NCBI RefSeq assembly: GCF_041261445.1
Contig: NZ_JBGCCU010000016.1
Coordinates: 1-64,000, forward strand
Direction of reading: 5' to 3'
DNA length: 64,000 bases
Source of the DNA: Catenulispora sp. EB89
Lineage (GTDB): Bacteria; Actinomycetota; Actinomycetes; Streptomycetales; Catenulisporaceae
Under the pieces are notes generated by a model. That model did no database searches, had not been told where the DNA came from, and worked only from the letters and a program-made list of their open reading frames with translations. Every line of letters starts with the position of its first letter. Within the stretch, counting starts at the first letter, position 1. A program made the translations under genes and the position numbers. Below are positions 8,836-22,964 of the stretch, piece after piece.

Positions 8836-11039
8836 CGCTGTCCGCCCGCTTCGCTCGTTTCGCCCGGTTCCCCCTGCGCCTGCACCGCCGTGATCACGAT
8901 CGTGTTCACGATGTCCTGCACCAGCGCACCGCGCGAGAGGTCGTTGACCGGCTTGCGCAGCCCCTGCAGCACCGGTCCGACCGCGATCGCGCCGGCGCTG
9001 CGCTGCACCGCCTTGTAGAGGTTGTTGCCGGTGTTCAGGTCCGGGACGATGAACACCGTCGCGCGGCCGGCGACCGCGCTGCCGGGCAGCTTGAGCGCGC
9101 CAACCTCGGGGTCGGCGGCGGCGTCGTACTGGATCGGGCCCTCCAGCGGGAGGTCCGGATCGCGCTCGTGGGCCAGCTTCGCGGCCTCGCGGACCTTCTC
9201 GACGTCTTTTCCGGACCCTGATTCGCCGCTGGAGTAGGACAGCATCGCCACCCGCGGTTGCACACCGAAAGCCGCGGCGGTGCGGGCCGAGGAGACGGCG
9301 ACGTCGGCGAGCTGTTCGGCGTCCGGATCGGGGATGACCGCGCAGTCGCCGTATACCAGGACCCTGTCGGCGAGCAGCATGAAGAAGACGCTGGAGACCA
9401 CCGAGACGCCGGGCTCGGTGCGGATGATCTCGAAGGCCGGGCGGATGGTGTGCGCGGTGGTGTGTACGGCCCCTGACACCATGCCGTCGGCGCGGCCGGT
9501 GTGCACCATCATCGTGCCGAAGTAGGAGACGTCCTGGACGATGTCGCGGGCCCGGTCCAGGGTCATGCCCTTGTGCTCGCGCAGCCGGGTGTACTCGTGC
9601 GCGAACTCCTCGACCAGCACCGAGTCGGCCGGGCTGACCACCCGGACGCCGGCCAGGTCCAGGCCCAGGGCGTTGGCCCGGGCCCGGACCTTCTCCTCCT
9701 CGCCCAGGACCAGCAGGTCGGCGGCGCCGCGGCGGGCCACGATGTCGGCGGCGCGCAGGATCCGGTCGTCGGAGCCCTCCGGCAGCACGATGCGCCGGCG
9801 CTGCGAGCGGGCCCGCTCCAGCAGCTGCGCCTGGAACATCAGCGGCGTGACGGCCACCGAGCGCGTCACGTTCAGCCGGTTCAGCAGCGCCGAGGTGTCC
9901 ACGCCGCGGGCGAAGGCGCCGAGCGCGGTCTCGACCTTGCCGGGGTGGTCGGCGGTGATCTCGCCGCGCACGGCGGCCAGGTGCAGCGCGGTCGGCAGGG
10001 TGTCCGCGCCGCTGGCGATGATGGGCAGGGGCGAGGACACGCCTTCCAGCAGCCGCGAAACGCTGGCCGGGAGGGTGAAGCCGCCGGTGAGGAAGACCCC
10101 TGACAAGGCGGGGAAGTTCGCGGCCTCGTGCGCGGCCAGCAGCCCGGGCACCAGGCCCGCGGTGCGGTCGCCGGGGGCGATGATCGCGACGCCCTCGGTG
10201 AGGCGGTCGAGGACGTTCGGCAGCGACATGGCCGCGACGACCAGGGAAGCCGCCTCGCGGTCGAGCAAGGCCTCGTCGCCGCTGATCAGCCGGCCGCCGG
10301 CGGCGCGGGCCAGGTCGCGGATGGTCGGGGCGGTCAGGCCGGGGACTTCGGGGATGGTGAAGACGAGGGGGTTCGCGGCCTGGTCGGTGGTGCTCGGTGT
10401 CGCAGCGGTCGGTGTCGCAGAGCTCGGCGTCTGCTCGCCGAAGCCCGCCGGACCGAACACCGTGGCGACCTCGCGCCGTACCGCGTCCTCTTCTCCGGGC
10501 GCCACGCGGTTCACGATCACCGCCAGCTCGGTGGCGTGCAGCCTCGTCAGCTCCTGCCGCGACACGCGCACCACGGCGGCCACGTCCTGCGGCGTGCGCT
10601 CCATCCCGCCGACCACCAGCAGCACCGGCAGCGCGAGGTTGGCCGCGACGTTCGCGTTGAAGCCGAACTCGGTGGTGTTCGCGGCGTCGGTGAAGTCCGA
10701 GCCGACCACCACCACGGCTTCGCAGCGTGCCGCCAAGGCCCGGTAGCGGTCGACGATCGTCTCGACCGCGCGCGCCGGGTCCAGGTGCACCGCGTCGTAG
10801 GTGGTGCCGACGCAGTCCTCGTAGGGCTCGTCGATCCGGTAGCGCGTCCGGATCAGGTCCACCACCGGGTCGACCGCCCCGCCGCCGGGCACCACCGGAC
10901 GGAACACCCCGAGCCGCCGCACGCGTCGGGACATGGCTTCGGCCACGCCGAGCGCGACGACCGTCTTACCGCTGGCGGCATCGGTGGCCGTGATGTACAG
11001 GCCCTGTGCCGCCGTCTCGCCTTGGTCCGCTTGGTCCAC
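8832..11039 (-). CDS. pta: Phosphate acetyltransferase (long, three-domain form)
   Basis: A 735-residue enzyme interconverting acetyl phosphate + CoA and acetyl-CoA + phosphate. Domain order: N-terminal dethiobiotin-synthetase-like P-loop domain (ATDAASGKT near residue 20, so the loop is SGKT), a central DRTGG-type domain (about 220-340), and the catalytic PTA domain beginning near [20 protein letters not shown] (about residue 410). This is the long type found in actinobacteria and enterics. Start is GTG 11039. It faces phosphoketolase with a 78-bp divergent gap and is followed by overlapping ackA, so acetyl phosphate made by the phosphoketolase can go to acetyl-CoA or acetate. Confidence 0.96.
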   Translation of the reverse strand: MDQADQGETAAQGLYITATDAASGKTVVALGVAEAMSRRVRRLGVFRPVVPGGGAVDPVVDLIRTRYRIDEPYEDCVGTTYDAVHLDPARAVETIVDRYRALAARCEAVVVVGSDFTDAANTTEFGFNANVAANLALPVLLVVGGMERTPQDVAAVVRVSRQELTRLHATELAVIVNRVAPGEEDAVRREVATVFGPAGFGEQTPSSATPTAATPSTTDQAANPLVFTIPEVPGLTAPTIRDLARAAGGRLISGDEALLDREAASLVVAAMSLPNVLDRLTEGVAIIAPGDRTAGLVPGLLAAHEAANFPALSGVFLTGGFTLPASVSRLLEGVSSPLPIIASGADTLPTALHLAAVRGEITADHPGKVETALGAFARGVDTSALLNRLNVTRSVAVTPLMFQAQLLERARSQRRRIVLPEGSDDRILRAADIVARRGAADLLVLGEEEKVRARANALGLDLAGVRVVSPADSVLVEEFAHEYTRLREHKGMTLDRARDIVQDVSYFGTMMVHTGRADGMVSGAVHTTAHTIRPAFEIIRTEPGVSVVSSVFFMLLADRVLVYGDCAVIPDPDAEQLADVAVSSARTAAAFGVQPRVAMLSYSSGESGSGKDVEKVREAAKLAHERDPDLPLEGPIQYDAAADPEVGALKLPGSAVAGRATVFIVPDLNTGNNLYKAVQRSAGAIAVGPVLQGLRKPVNDLSRGALVQDIVNTIVITAVQAQGEPGETSEAGGQR

Positions 11040-11117
11040 GGGAGCGATGATGCCAGCGTGACCCGTCCGGCGCAGCCCAGGCGGCGGCGACAGCGGCGGA
11101 CGTCACAGGCTGGAGTG

Positions 11118-13514
11118 GTGATCAAGAACGCGAGCAAGCCCAAAGGCCCGCTGTCCGCGAAGGACCTCGACGCGCTCAACGCCTACTGGCGCGCGGCCAA
11201 CTACCTGTCGGTGGGCCAGATCTACCTGCTGGACAACCCGCTGCTGCACCGGCCGCTGACCCTGGACGACATCAAACCGCGGCTGCTGGGCCACTGGGGC
11301 ACCACGCCGGGGCTGAACTTCATCTACGCGCACATGAACCGGGTCATCAAGGCCCGCGACCTGGACGCCGTCTACATCGCCGGGCCCGGGCACGGCGGTC
11401 CCGGCGTGCTGGCGAACGTGTATCTGGAGGGCACGTACAGCGAGTACTACCCGGGGATCGGCCGGGACGAGGAGGGCATGCGCAAGCTGTTCCGGCAGTT
11501 CTCCTTCCCCGGCGGCGTGCCCTCGCACGTCGCGCCGGAGACCCCGGGCTCCATCCACGAGGGCGGCGAGCTGGGCTACTCGCTGGTGCACGCCTACGGT
11601 GCCGCGTTCGACAACCCGGAGCTGCTGGTCTGCGCGGTGGTCGGGGACGGCGAGGCGGAGACCGGGCCGCTGGCCGGGTCCTGGCACTCGAACAAGTTCG
11701 TGAACCCGGTGCGCGACGGCACGGTGCTGCCGATCCTGCACCTGAACGGGTACAAGATCGCCAACCCGACCGTGCTGTCCCGGATCCCGCAGGCCGAGCT
11801 GGAGCAGCTGATGCGGGGCTACGGGTACGAGCCGTTCACGGTCGTCAGCGAGGAGGGTGCGGACCCGCTGGCGGCGCACCAGGCGATGGCCGGGACACTG
11901 GACCGGATCCTGGACCGGATCGCGGACATTCGTGCGAAGGCGGCCGGCGGCAAGGACAAGGGCGTGCGGCCCGCCTGGCCGATGCTGATCCTGCGCACCC
12001 CGAAGGGCTGGACCGGCCCGAAGACCGTGGACGGCAAGCGTGCGGAGGACTCCTGGCGCTCGCACCAGGTGCCGATGTCCGACGTGCACACCAACCCGGC
12101 GCACTTGAAGGTGCTGGAGGAGTGGATGCGCTCCTACCGGCCCGAGGAGCTGTTCGACCCGGCCGGCGCGCTGATGCCGGAGCTGGCGGCGCTGGCTCCG
12201 TCCGGGAAGCGGCGGATGGGGGCCAACCCGCACGCCAACGGCGGGGTGCTGCTGCGCGACCTGAAGATGCCCGACTTCCGCGACTACGCCGTCGACCCGG
12301 CCGGGCACGGCGTCGAACACGCCGAGTCCACCAAGATCCTCGGCACGTTCCTGCGCGACATCATGACGGACAATTCGGGTGCTGACAACTTCCGGGTCTT
12401 CGGCCCGGACGAGACCGCCTCGAACCGCCTGCAGGCGCTGTTCGAGGCGACGGGGCGGATGTGGAACGCCGAGACGGTGCCCTGGGACGACGAGCACCTG
12501 TCGACGGACGGCCGGGTGCTGGAGCCGCTGAGCGAGCACATGTGCCAGGGCTGGCTGGAGGGCTACCTGCTGACCGGGCGGCACGGGTTCTTCTCGTGCT
12601 ACGAGGCGTTCATCCACATCGTCGACTCGATGTTCAACCAGCACGCGAAGTGGCTGAAGACGACACGGAACATCCCCTGGCGCGCGCCGATCGCGTCGCT
12701 GAACTACCTGCTGACGTCGCACGTGTGGCGGCAGGACCACAACGGCTTCTCGCACCAGGACCCCGGCTTCATCGACCACGTGGTGAACAAGAAGGCTGAC
12801 GTCATCCGCGTGTACCTGCCGCCGGACGCCAACACCCTGCTGTCGGTGGCGGACCACTGCCTGCGCTCGCGGAACTACGTGAACGTCATCGTCGCGGGCA
12901 AGCAGCCGCAGCTGCAGTACCTGTCGATGGACGAGGCGATCGTGCACTGCACCCGCGGCATCGGCATCTGGGAGTGGGCCTCCACCGACGGCGACGGCGA
13001 GCCGGACCTGGTGATGGGCTGCGCCGGCGACGTCCCCACGATGGAGACGTTGGCGGCGGCGGACATCCTGCGCCAGCACTTCCCGGAGCTGAAGGTGCGC
13101 GTGGTGAACGTCGTGGACCTGATGCGCCTGCAGGGCAACGACGAACACCCGCACGGCCTGACGGACAAGGAGTTCGACGCCCTGTTCACGACGGCGAAGC
13201 CGGTGGTGTTCACCTACCACGGCTACCCGTGGCTGATCCACAGGCTGACCTACCGCCGCACCAACCACGTGAACTTCCACGTCCGCGGCTACAAGGAGGA
13301 AGGCACCACCACCACGCCCTTCGACATGGCGATGCTGAACGACATCGACCGCTTCCACCTCGCGATGGACGCCATCGACCGCGTCCCCGGCCTCGCCGAG
13401 CGCGCCGGGCACGTGCGGCAGCAGCTGCAGGACGCACGGCTGAAGGCGCGGCAGTACACGCGGGAGTTCGGGGAGGACGACCCGGCGATTTCGGGGTGGG
13501 TGTGGCCTTACTGA
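11118..13514 (+). CDS. Phosphoketolase (xylulose-5-P / fructose-6-P type)
   Basis: A 798-residue thiamine-diphosphate enzyme cleaving xylulose 5-phosphate (and in many homologues fructose 6-phosphate) to acetyl phosphate plus glyceraldehyde 3-phosphate (or erythrose 4-phosphate). Visible signatures are GPGHGGPG (about residue 89), the ThDP/Mg block [19 protein letters not shown] (about 176), [11 protein letters not shown], the family pattern [18 protein letters not shown] (about 480), and [12 protein letters not shown]. Length is the family's usual 790-820. GTG 11118 begins the conserved N-terminus; GTG 11058, in frame and preceded by GGAG, would add 20 residues and leave only 18 nt to pta. 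It is divergent from pta-ackA, which handles its product. Confidence 0.96.
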   Translation: MIKNASKPKGPLSAKDLDALNAYWRAANYLSVGQIYLLDNPLLHRPLTLDDIKPRLLGHWGTTPGLNFIYAHMNRVIKARDLDAVYIAGPGHGGPGVLANVYLEGTYSEYYPGIGRDEEGMRKLFRQFSFPGGVPSHVAPETPGSIHEGGELGYSLVHAYGAAFDNPELLVCAVVGDGEAETGPLAGSWHSNKFVNPVRDGTVLPILHLNGYKIANPTVLSRIPQAELEQLMRGYGYEPFTVVSEEGADPLAAHQAMAGTLDRILDRIADIRAKAAGGKDKGVRPAWPMLILRTPKGWTGPKTVDGKRAEDSWRSHQVPMSDVHTNPAHLKVLEEWMRSYRPEELFDPAGALMPELAALAPSGKRRMGANPHANGGVLLRDLKMPDFRDYAVDPAGHGVEHAESTKILGTFLRDIMTDNSGADNFRVFGPDETASNRLQALFEATGRMWNAETVPWDDEHLSTDGRVLEPLSEHMCQGWLEGYLLTGRHGFFSCYEAFIHIVDSMFNQHAKWLKTTRNIPWRAPIASLNYLLTSHVWRQDHNGFSHQDPGFIDHVVNKKADVIRVYLPPDANTLLSVADHCLRSRNYVNVIVAGKQPQLQYLSMDEAIVHCTRGIGIWEWASTDGDGEPDLVMGCAGDVPTMETLAAADILRQHFPELKVRVVNVVDLMRLQGNDEHPHGLTDKEFDALFTTAKPVVFTYHGYPWLIHRLTYRRTNHVNFHVRGYKEEGTTTTPFDMAMLNDIDRFHLAMDAIDRVPGLAERAGHVRQQLQDARLKARQYTREFGEDDPAISGWVWPY

Positions 13515-13530
13515 GGCGGCGGCTGACGAA

Positions 13531-13558
13531 GCGGCCCGAGGCTGGTGGCTCGGGCCGC
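13531..13558 (+). terminator. Stem-loop terminator after phosphoketolase
   Basis: Perfect 10-bp arms GCGGCCCGAG (13531-13540) and CTCGGGCCGC (13549-13558) with an 8-nt loop, beginning 16 nt after the phosphoketolase stop. No U-tract, as is common for actinomycete terminators. The following 13559-13682 stretch holds no gene I can support. Confidence 0.75.
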
Positions 13559-13682
13559 CTCGTGCGGGCCGCTCGGGTGGTGGTCGATGTAGGTTCGGTG
13601 CTGTGGCGACGAACCGTGCGTATGGCTACGGGCGACCTGGTCTGCGTGTTCTGCGAAGCCGACCTGCCCGCCGCCTGGAACA

Positions 13683-14414
13683 TCAGCCGCTGACCGCGGC
13701 CTGTTCCCCCACGCGCGGGAACTCGATCGTCTGCACCAGCACCGCGGCCATCTCGCTGACCTCGACCCAGGCCTCCATGTTGTACGTCCCCAAGGTCACG
13801 ATCGCCATGAACGGCCCCGTCGGGAACGGGACGTAGACCTGGATCTGCCCCTGCACCAGCTCCGCGGCGGCGCCGCCGGTCAGGGCCGGGTCCAGGGGGA
13901 ACCGGGTGACGGTGATGCGGGAGACGGCGGGGCCGGAGGGGAGGTTGAGCCAGCGGGAGTCGTTGAACTCGTCGCGGACCAGGACTTCGCGGATGGCCAG
14001 GGCCGCGGTTTCGGGGTCGGTGTGGTCGGAGGCGGTGGCGGCGATCGTGAGGTTGACGGTCGCGATGCCGCCGCGCTCGTTGTCGAAGACGCCCATGGCC
14101 GCGTACGCGACGCCGGTGGCGGCCGTCATCTCGCCCATGGCCGCGAACGCCGGGGCGTTGGTGCGCCACAGCTCCTCGTCACCGTTCGGGTAGAGCTCGC
14201 GGGCGAAGGCCTCGGCGGCCGCGGCACGGTCGGCCGAGTCCGGCTGCAACGGGAGCTCGTGGAAGCCGTCCGGGAGGACGAACAGCATCGGCGGGATGCC
14301 GGTGACGGCGCGCTCGAACGCCTTCGCCAGGTCGGCGCGCACAGCCTCGTCGGCGCCGGCTTCGTCGGCGACAAGCCCATCAGCCATGGGTTCGGCTACA
14401 GGAATCTGAGTCAT
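13683..14414 (-). CDS. Hypothetical protein, last gene of the WXG100 cassette
   Basis: A 243-residue acidic protein without signal peptide or membrane segment. The fold looks mixed alpha/beta, with strands such as GIATVNLTIAATA and QVYVPFPTGPFMAIVTLGTYN. I recognise no catalytic motif. It is the fourth and last gene in a same-strand run starting with two WXG100-like proteins (gap of 55 nt to the preceding PH-like gene). That position suggests a role tied to the predicted type VII substrates, such as a chaperone or immunity-type partner, but this is inference only. Confidence 0.7.
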   Translation of the reverse strand: MTQIPVAEPMADGLVADEAGADEAVRADLAKAFERAVTGIPPMLFVLPDGFHELPLQPDSADRAAAAEAFARELYPNGDEELWRTNAPAFAAMGEMTAATGVAYAAMGVFDNERGGIATVNLTIAATASDHTDPETAALAIREVLVRDEFNDSRWLNLPSGPAVSRITVTRFPLDPALTGGAAAELVQGQIQVYVPFPTGPFMAIVTLGTYNMEAWVEVSEMAAVLVQTIEFPRVGEQAAVSG

Positions 14415-14469
14415 GGGTTTTGGAATCCTTGGTTATGCGTCAAAAGATCAGAAAAGGCCCGCCGACCGC

Positions 14470-15339
14470 TCAGCCGCGCACCGGCTTGCCCTCGGCGTCC
14501 AGCGTGATGCTCCCGGCGTCGACCACCTTCTTGCCGACGTGTGCCTTCGCCTCGACCGAGACGATGCCTGCGGCCGCGTCGACCGAGTTCACCACGAAGT
14601 CCACCGGCTTCGGCAGCGCCGAGGACCAGCTGTCGACCGCGGCCTGCTGTGCGGCGTTCAGGACCACCGGCTCGGTCTGTCCGTTCAGGATCGCGACGGC
14701 CTTGGCCGCGCTGCCCCGGCTGCGCAGATCCAGCCGGATCCAGGAACCGTCGGCGAAGGTCACGCTGACGTCGGCGCCGAAGGTCGAGAAGGCGTGCTGC
14801 CGGGCCCCGGCCACCTGCTCCAGGGGCAGCTCCCACAGCACCTCGGCGGGCTGCTGCACCGAGGCGCTGCCGAGCACGAGCAGGCGCCGGTCGGTCAGCT
14901 GCAGATCGGTCCGGTAGGACCTGTTCGGGCGCCGGTCCGGGTCCAGCTGGTAGGGCGCCGAGCGGGCCGTGGAGCCCGCGGCCGCGCACATCACCGGGAA
15001 GTCCTCGACCTCCAGCGCCGGATCCACGGGCTCGGCGCCGTCGGGGCCCTTGAAGTTGATGTTGGAGCCGCCGCTCGGGCTCAGCAGCTCGACCGTGCCG
15101 GCCACCACGACCGCCGTGGCCTTGCCGAGGATGCCCAGGGTCCGGCCGGCCTTGGCCGCCTTGTCCCCCTTCTTCTTCGGCGTGGGCAGCTGCGGCCAGC
15201 CGGGAAGCTCCGCAGCGATGTCCCGGCCCTGGTCGTCACGGAACCAGCGCTTGTCCCGCACCTTGGGCGCCCGGCCCTCGGCGAACGTCGCGACATCGCG
15301 GAACAGCGGCGTCTCGCCGGATTCGGGATACCAGTCCAT
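14470..15339 (-). CDS. Hypothetical protein with PH-like domain
   Basis: A 289-residue protein. A central beta-rich block (about residues 140-225) with TDLQLTDRRLLVLG, then LWELPLEQVAGARQ and VTFADGSWIRLDLR, follows the layout of bacterial pleckstrin-homology-like domains (strand, 'lTdrRLlv', 'ipl..i..v', strand). The N-terminal part has a basic stretch (TPKKKGDKAAKAGR) followed by a hydrophobic segment, LGILGKATAVVVAGTVELL, that may be a membrane or re-entrant segment. ATG 15339 is chosen because GGAG lies 6-8 nt upstream; a TTG at 15351 overlaps that site. Third gene of the WXG100 cassette, 42 nt after the large WXG protein. Confidence 0.7.
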   Translation of the reverse strand: MDWYPESGETPLFRDVATFAEGRAPKVRDKRWFRDDQGRDIAAELPGWPQLPTPKKKGDKAAKAGRTLGILGKATAVVVAGTVELLSPSGGSNINFKGPDGAEPVDPALEVEDFPVMCAAAGSTARSAPYQLDPDRRPNRSYRTDLQLTDRRLLVLGSASVQQPAEVLWELPLEQVAGARQHAFSTFGADVSVTFADGSWIRLDLRSRGSAAKAVAILNGQTEPVVLNAAQQAAVDSWSSALPKPVDFVVNSVDAAAGIVSVEAKAHVGKKVVDAGSITLDAEGKPVRG

Positions 15340-15381
15340 CAGTGGCTCCAAAGGTTCTGTGCGCCGGATACCTCCATGTCT

Positions 15382-16746
15382 TTACCCGAACAACGCGTGG
15401 AACGGGAAACCGGCGTTCATCTCCATGTCGTTGTGGACGCCGTGCGGCAGGAAGTACAACTTCGGCGCGACCTTGATCCCGGCGTCGATGGTCCGGCCCA
15501 GCCCGCTCATCGCGTCGATGCTGAACCTGGGCAGCTCCCGGCCGAAGATCTTGGCCCCGTCGCCCAGCATGTTCAGGCCCTTGGTGCCCAGCAGCTGGCC
15601 CGGCTTGTAGGCCTGTTCGACGATCATCTGCGCACGGCCCAGGAAGCTTCCGTCGTGCGAGATGAAGCCGCCGGCCTTGAGGCCCCAGAGCCCGATGCGC
15701 TTGCCGATCAGGATGTCCGCCCCCGAAGCGGCCTCCTTGCCCAGGCCGACGATGTTGCGGCCGATCGTGCTGACGCCCCGGAAGCCCTCGCCGAGCTCGC
15801 CGGCCCGGGCCACCGCGAGCGCCCCGTCGGCCACCTTCGCGCCCTTGGCGAACGCCCCGATGCCGGGCAGCGCGCCCAGGGCGTCCATGCCGATGCTCAT
15901 CCAGCTCACGTTCGCCCCGGCGGCCTTGGCCAGCAGGTGCGTCAGGCAGGCGGCCGCGCTGGTGGCCACCGCGGCGACCGCGAAGATCGCGCCCAGCGGC
16001 TCGAACGGCGCGGTGATGATCGCCAGGATGCCCAGGATCCCGGACAGGTCGCTGAGCAGGTCGCCGATGAACTTGATCGCGTCGGCGTGCGCCTCGACCC
16101 AGTGCCAGGCCCCGGAGAAGGCGTTGCCGATGCCGTCCACGATGGAGTCGAACAGCCCCGGCTTGCCCGGCGCCATCTGGCCGGCGTGGTGCAGCTGGTC
16201 GGCGATCGTCTGCGCGGCACTGACGAACCGGTCGTGCAGCTCGTGCGCGCGCCGGATGATGTCGCTCAGACCGCTCTGGGCGTCGGTGACCGCCTGCTGG
16301 TTCTTGGTGGCGTCGGCGGCCTGCTGCGCGGCCTGCGGGCTGCCGGCCGGGGCCGCCGCCGGCTGGCCGGGCTGTCCGGGCTGGCCGCTGACCGTGGCCT
16401 TCGCCGAGGTGACGGCGCCCTGCTGGTGCTCGGCCTGCTGCTCCAGCCCGGCGGCCTCGGCCTGGAAACCGTCGAGCTGCCCGGCCCAGTTGTAGAGCAG
16501 GCTGCTGGCCTGCTGGAAGGAGTCGTGGCACTTCTGGACGGCCGGCTTGAGGTCGTCGTTCAGGTGGTCCATGAACGCGTTGGCGGCCTGGCCCTGCCAG
16601 GAGCCGCGGTCGGCGCCGGTGATGTTGGACAAGATGGTGCCGAGCTCGGTGCTCATGTCGCCCAGGGAGCGCCCCAGGTCACGAGTCTGCGATACGTCTC
16701 CGGGCGTCGGGTCGAAGCCCAGCGCCGGGAAGTTGCGTGCGGCCAT
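15382..16746 (-). CDS. WXG100-domain protein with long C-terminal region, putative type VII secreted effector
   Basis: A 454-residue protein. Residues 1 to about 100 form a helical hairpin with W50-Q51-G52, the WxG turn of WXG100/ESX proteins. Then comes a coiled, Gln/Pro-rich linker (about 130-165; SGQPGQPGQP), another helical block, a strongly hydrophobic stretch (about 235-290; ILGILAIITAPFEPLGAIFAVAA), and a C-terminal domain of unknown fold ending in HALFG. This layout resembles LXG/WXG polymorphic toxins and large ESX structural substrates. No known toxin catalytic motif is visible. Its ATG has an AGGGGGAG ribosome site and lies 11 nt after the small WXG partner's stop. Confidence 0.75.
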   Translation of the reverse strand: MAARNFPALGFDPTPGDVSQTRDLGRSLGDMSTELGTILSNITGADRGSWQGQAANAFMDHLNDDLKPAVQKCHDSFQQASSLLYNWAGQLDGFQAEAAGLEQQAEHQQGAVTSAKATVSGQPGQPGQPAAAPAGSPQAAQQAADATKNQQAVTDAQSGLSDIIRRAHELHDRFVSAAQTIADQLHHAGQMAPGKPGLFDSIVDGIGNAFSGAWHWVEAHADAIKFIGDLLSDLSGILGILAIITAPFEPLGAIFAVAAVATSAAACLTHLLAKAAGANVSWMSIGMDALGALPGIGAFAKGAKVADGALAVARAGELGEGFRGVSTIGRNIVGLGKEAASGADILIGKRIGLWGLKAGGFISHDGSFLGRAQMIVEQAYKPGQLLGTKGLNMLGDGAKIFGRELPRFSIDAMSGLGRTIDAGIKVAPKLYFLPHGVHNDMEMNAGFPFHALFG

Positions 16747-16757
16747 GGCTGCTCCCC

Positions 16758-20596
<3,839 letters not shown>

Positions 20597-20620
20597 GCCG
20601 ATCAAGGTAACAGCGCCGCG

Positions 20621-20628
20621 CGGATACG
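20621..20628 (+). promoter_or_regulatory. CGGATACG motif upstream of the secreted protein gene (weak member of a shared set)
   Basis: CGGATACG lies about 73 nt before the start of the secreted protein gene at 20701. It shares the GGATACG core with longer motifs found at similar distances before three lipoprotein genes in this window. Taken alone it is weak. Confidence 0.25.
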
Positions 20629-20700
20629 GGGGCCAGCCCTACCCCGACTCGGGTGGCAGCTCACTGACCTGGGGCACCGGCGCTCGGCGAGGGTAGAGCC

Positions 20701-21465
20701 ATGCGAAAGACGTCAGCCCTCCTCGCCGCGACCGCGGTCGCCGCCACCATCGCCATCCCCGTCGACGCGAGCGCCGCCGCCACCCCGAGCACCCCGAGCA
20801 GCCCGAGCAGCCCGACCACGTCGACCGGTGCGACCGGCACGACCACCACCCCCGTGGTCCCGACCTTCGACTTCCGCGACTGCCCGCAGCTCCCCACCGG
20901 CGTCGACCCGACCAAGTGGCGCTGCGAAGTCCTGGTCGCCCAGGGCACCGCGACCATCGGCGGCGCCACCCTGCCGTTCGACTTCACCGCCGTCACCCAC
21001 GCCGAGGGCCCGCTGCCCGACGGCACCCCCGGTCAGGTCATCGGCGGCTTCCGTGCCGCCCGCCTGCCGGTCCCGGGCCGCCAGTCCGGCGACGGCCACG
21101 GCCCCAAGCTCTGGATGCGGCCGCACCTGACCGCCGCCCCGGACTTCTACAGCCAGTCCGGCGCGATGAGCCTGACCTTCCAGCTCACCGGCCCGCGCCT
21201 CGGCGAGCACTGCTCGATCGGCACCGCTGCCGCACCGGTCCAGGTCGCTGCCGCGCGCGTCCCGGGCACCACGCAGTGGCTGTCGCAGAACCCGCCGATC
21301 ATCACCTTCCAGGTGCTGGACCAGACCCTGGCCGTGCCGGAGGTGAGCGGCTGCGGCCGGGACGCCGAAGAGCTGAACCGCCGGTTCGCACTCCCCTCGC
21401 CCTCGGGCGCGAACCGGCTCAGCGGGACCGCCTTCTACTCCTTCAAGACCTACGACCAGCTCTAG
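20701..21465 (+). CDS. Secreted protein of unknown function
   Basis: A 254-residue exported protein. The first residues MRKTSALLAATAVAATIAIP form a Sec signal peptide with cleavage likely after ASA (about residue 26). A Ser/Thr/Pro-rich linker (about 27-52) follows, then a globular domain with four cysteines (in DFRDCPQ, WRCEV, EHCSIG, SGCGRD) that probably form two disulfides. There is no lipobox and no recognised enzyme motif. It is transcribed away from the SGNH hydrolase and its 3' end faces a GNAT gene 16 nt away. Confidence 0.8.
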   Translation: MRKTSALLAATAVAATIAIPVDASAAATPSTPSSPSSPTTSTGATGTTTTPVVPTFDFRDCPQLPTGVDPTKWRCEVLVAQGTATIGGATLPFDFTAVTHAEGPLPDGTPGQVIGGFRAARLPVPGRQSGDGHGPKLWMRPHLTAAPDFYSQSGAMSLTFQLTGPRLGEHCSIGTAAAPVQVAAARVPGTTQWLSQNPPIITFQVLDQTLAVPEVSGCGRDAEELNRRFALPSPSGANRLSGTAFYSFKTYDQL

Positions 21466-21481
21466 AAACCCTTGCCGGGCC

Positions 21482-22372
21482 TCAGCCGAGCTCCAGCGTC
21501 GTCATCCCGAACACCTTGCCGTGGTCGACGTCGCGCACCGGCCCGGTGTACATCCGGGCCACCTCGAACGTCGGCTCCAGGCCCAGCGCGGCGACCATCG
21601 CCAGCGCCTCGCGGTTGGTCTCCGGCACGTCGATCACGATCCGGCCGCCGCCGGCCGCGCCGGGCCGGCCGCGGCCGGTGAACCCGGCGTCGCCGGCCGC
21701 GCCGGCGACCAGCGCGTCCAGGATCACCTCGGCGTAGACGCGGGAGTCGGCGAACAGCGGGCCGACGCGGTGGCCGTCGTGGGCGGCGCGCAGCACGCCG
21801 TAGCCGACCAGCCGGCCGTCGACGATCAGGGCCCTGCCGACGTGCCCGGGGGCGGCGAACCACTCGCGCAGGAACACCGCGCGGGGGGCCGGGAAGCACA
21901 GCGCGTCGTAGTCGGCGACCTCGGCGAACCCGGCCTGGGCCAGCGGGACCGCGGCGGCCGGGCCGGAGCCGTCGGAGGTCAGGTCGCCGACGTGGCGCAC
22001 GGTGCGGTGCGCGTCCAGGAACCCGGACTTGCGGTAGTTGTCCTGCTGCGCGACCACGCCGTCGAGCCCGACGGTGCGCGCGCCGGCCCGCGGCAGGGCC
22101 GCCTTCCAGGTCGCCAGACCGTGGCCGCGGCCGCGGAACTCCGGCTTGACCAGATACAGCCCGAGGAAGGAGAAGGCGTCGCCGTAGTTCACCACGGACA
22201 CCGCGGACACCGGTTCGCCGCCGATCCGCCCGACGAAGAAGCCCTCCGGGTCCTGCGCGAGGAAGCAGGGGCCGTCGTGGTTTCCGGGGTTCCATCCCTC
22301 GTCGGCGCACCAGCCCTGGATGATGGGCCAGTCGGCCAGGGACGCGCGGGTGATCTGCAGGCTGTCCGTCAT
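21482..22372 (-). CDS. GNAT family N-acetyltransferase (two-domain, YitH-like)
   Basis: A 296-residue protein. The N-terminal GNAT domain contains the acetyl-CoA pyrophosphate loop RGRGHGLATWKAAL (about residue 78), in the Q/RxxGxG/A pattern. The C-terminal half, with REWFAAPGHVGRALIVDGR LVGYGVLR and a closing strand near IVIDVPETN, resembles the second domain of YitH-type acetyltransferases. The acceptor substrate is unknown. ATG 22372 matches the conserved N-terminus; longer in-frame starts run into the divergent promoter region. It is divergent from the nitroreductase-AlkZ pair. Confidence 0.87.
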   Translation of the reverse strand: MTDSLQITRASLADWPIIQGWCADEGWNPGNHDGPCFLAQDPEGFFVGRIGGEPVSAVSVVNYGDAFSFLGLYLVKPEFRGRGHGLATWKAALPRAGARTVGLDGVVAQQDNYRKSGFLDAHRTVRHVGDLTSDGSGPAAAVPLAQAGFAEVADYDALCFPAPRAVFLREWFAAPGHVGRALIVDGRLVGYGVLRAAHDGHRVGPLFADSRVYAEVILDALVAGAAGDAGFTGRGRPGAAGGGRIVIDVPETNREALAMVAALGLEPTFEVARMYTGPVRDVDHGKVFGMTTLELG

Positions 22373-22457
22373 GCTGACATCTTGGCGTGCCGCGGCCGCC
22401 GTGCCGGGTCCGACACGCGGGCCCCGGAAGGCGCGCGCCGGATGCCATGATGAGGCC

Positions 22458-22964
22458 ATGACCAACCCCTGGAACGCCCTCATCACGCGCCTGGGCCGTC
22501 AGAAGTGGTTCGCGTCCGCCTTCAAGGAGGTGGCCCCGCGCGTCGACCGCTTCCTGGGCCGGGCCACCGGCGGCCGGGTGTTCATGCTCGCCGGCACCGG
22601 GATCCCGACGCTGCTGCTGACCACCACCGGCCGCAAGTCCGGGCAGCAGCGCACGGTGCCGCTGCTGTACAGCCGCCACGAAGGCGCGCTGGTGGTGGTC
22701 GGCTCGAACTGGGGCCAGCAGCAGCACCCGGCGTGGGCGCTGAACCTGCTGGCGAACCCGGCGGCGACGGTCGCGGTGCGCGGCAAGTCCGGACCGGTGC
22801 ACGCGCGCGTCATCGAGGGTGAGGAGCGCGAGCTGGTCTGGAACACCCTCGTGACGAAGAACTGGCCCGGCTATGAGAACTACGCCGAGCGTGCGGGCCG
22901 TCACATCAACATCTTCGCGCTGGAGCCGGTGAAGCCGGTGACGAAGCCGCAGGACGGCCAGTGA
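22458..22964 (+). CDS. Deazaflavin (F420)-dependent nitroreductase family protein
   Basis: A 168-residue split-barrel protein of the DDN/F420-dependent family. The pattern LLLTTTGRKSGQQRTVPLLY followed by VVVGSNWGQQQHPAWALNLLANP is the classic F420-binding block of these proteins. They use reduced F420 to reduce quinones or nitro compounds; the physiological substrate is not predictable. Its TGA overlaps the GTG of the AlkZ-like gene (GTGA), so the two are translationally coupled. Confidence 0.9.
   Translation: MTNPWNALITRLGRQKWFASAFKEVAPRVDRFLGRATGGRVFMLAGTGIPTLLLTTTGRKSGQQRTVPLLYSRHEGALVVVGSNWGQQQHPAWALNLLANPAATVAVRGKSGPVHARVIEGEERELVWNTLVTKNWPGYENYAERAGRHINIFALEPVKPVTKPQDGQ

Noticed and set aside
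10128-11117. A very long plus-strand open frame (and many others of 200-1100 codons) antisense to real genes
   Set aside because: They are frame shadows of GC-rich genes: Arg/Gly/Ala/Pro-rich translations without family motifs, lying opposite recognisable genes such as pta. Only the part from 11118 on is phosphoketolase.
13622-13693. A 23-codon open frame with two Cys (VCVFCEAD) after the phosphoketolase terminator
   Set aside because: It runs over the minus-strand gene's stop, has no clear ribosome site, and the CxxC-like pattern is too short to support.
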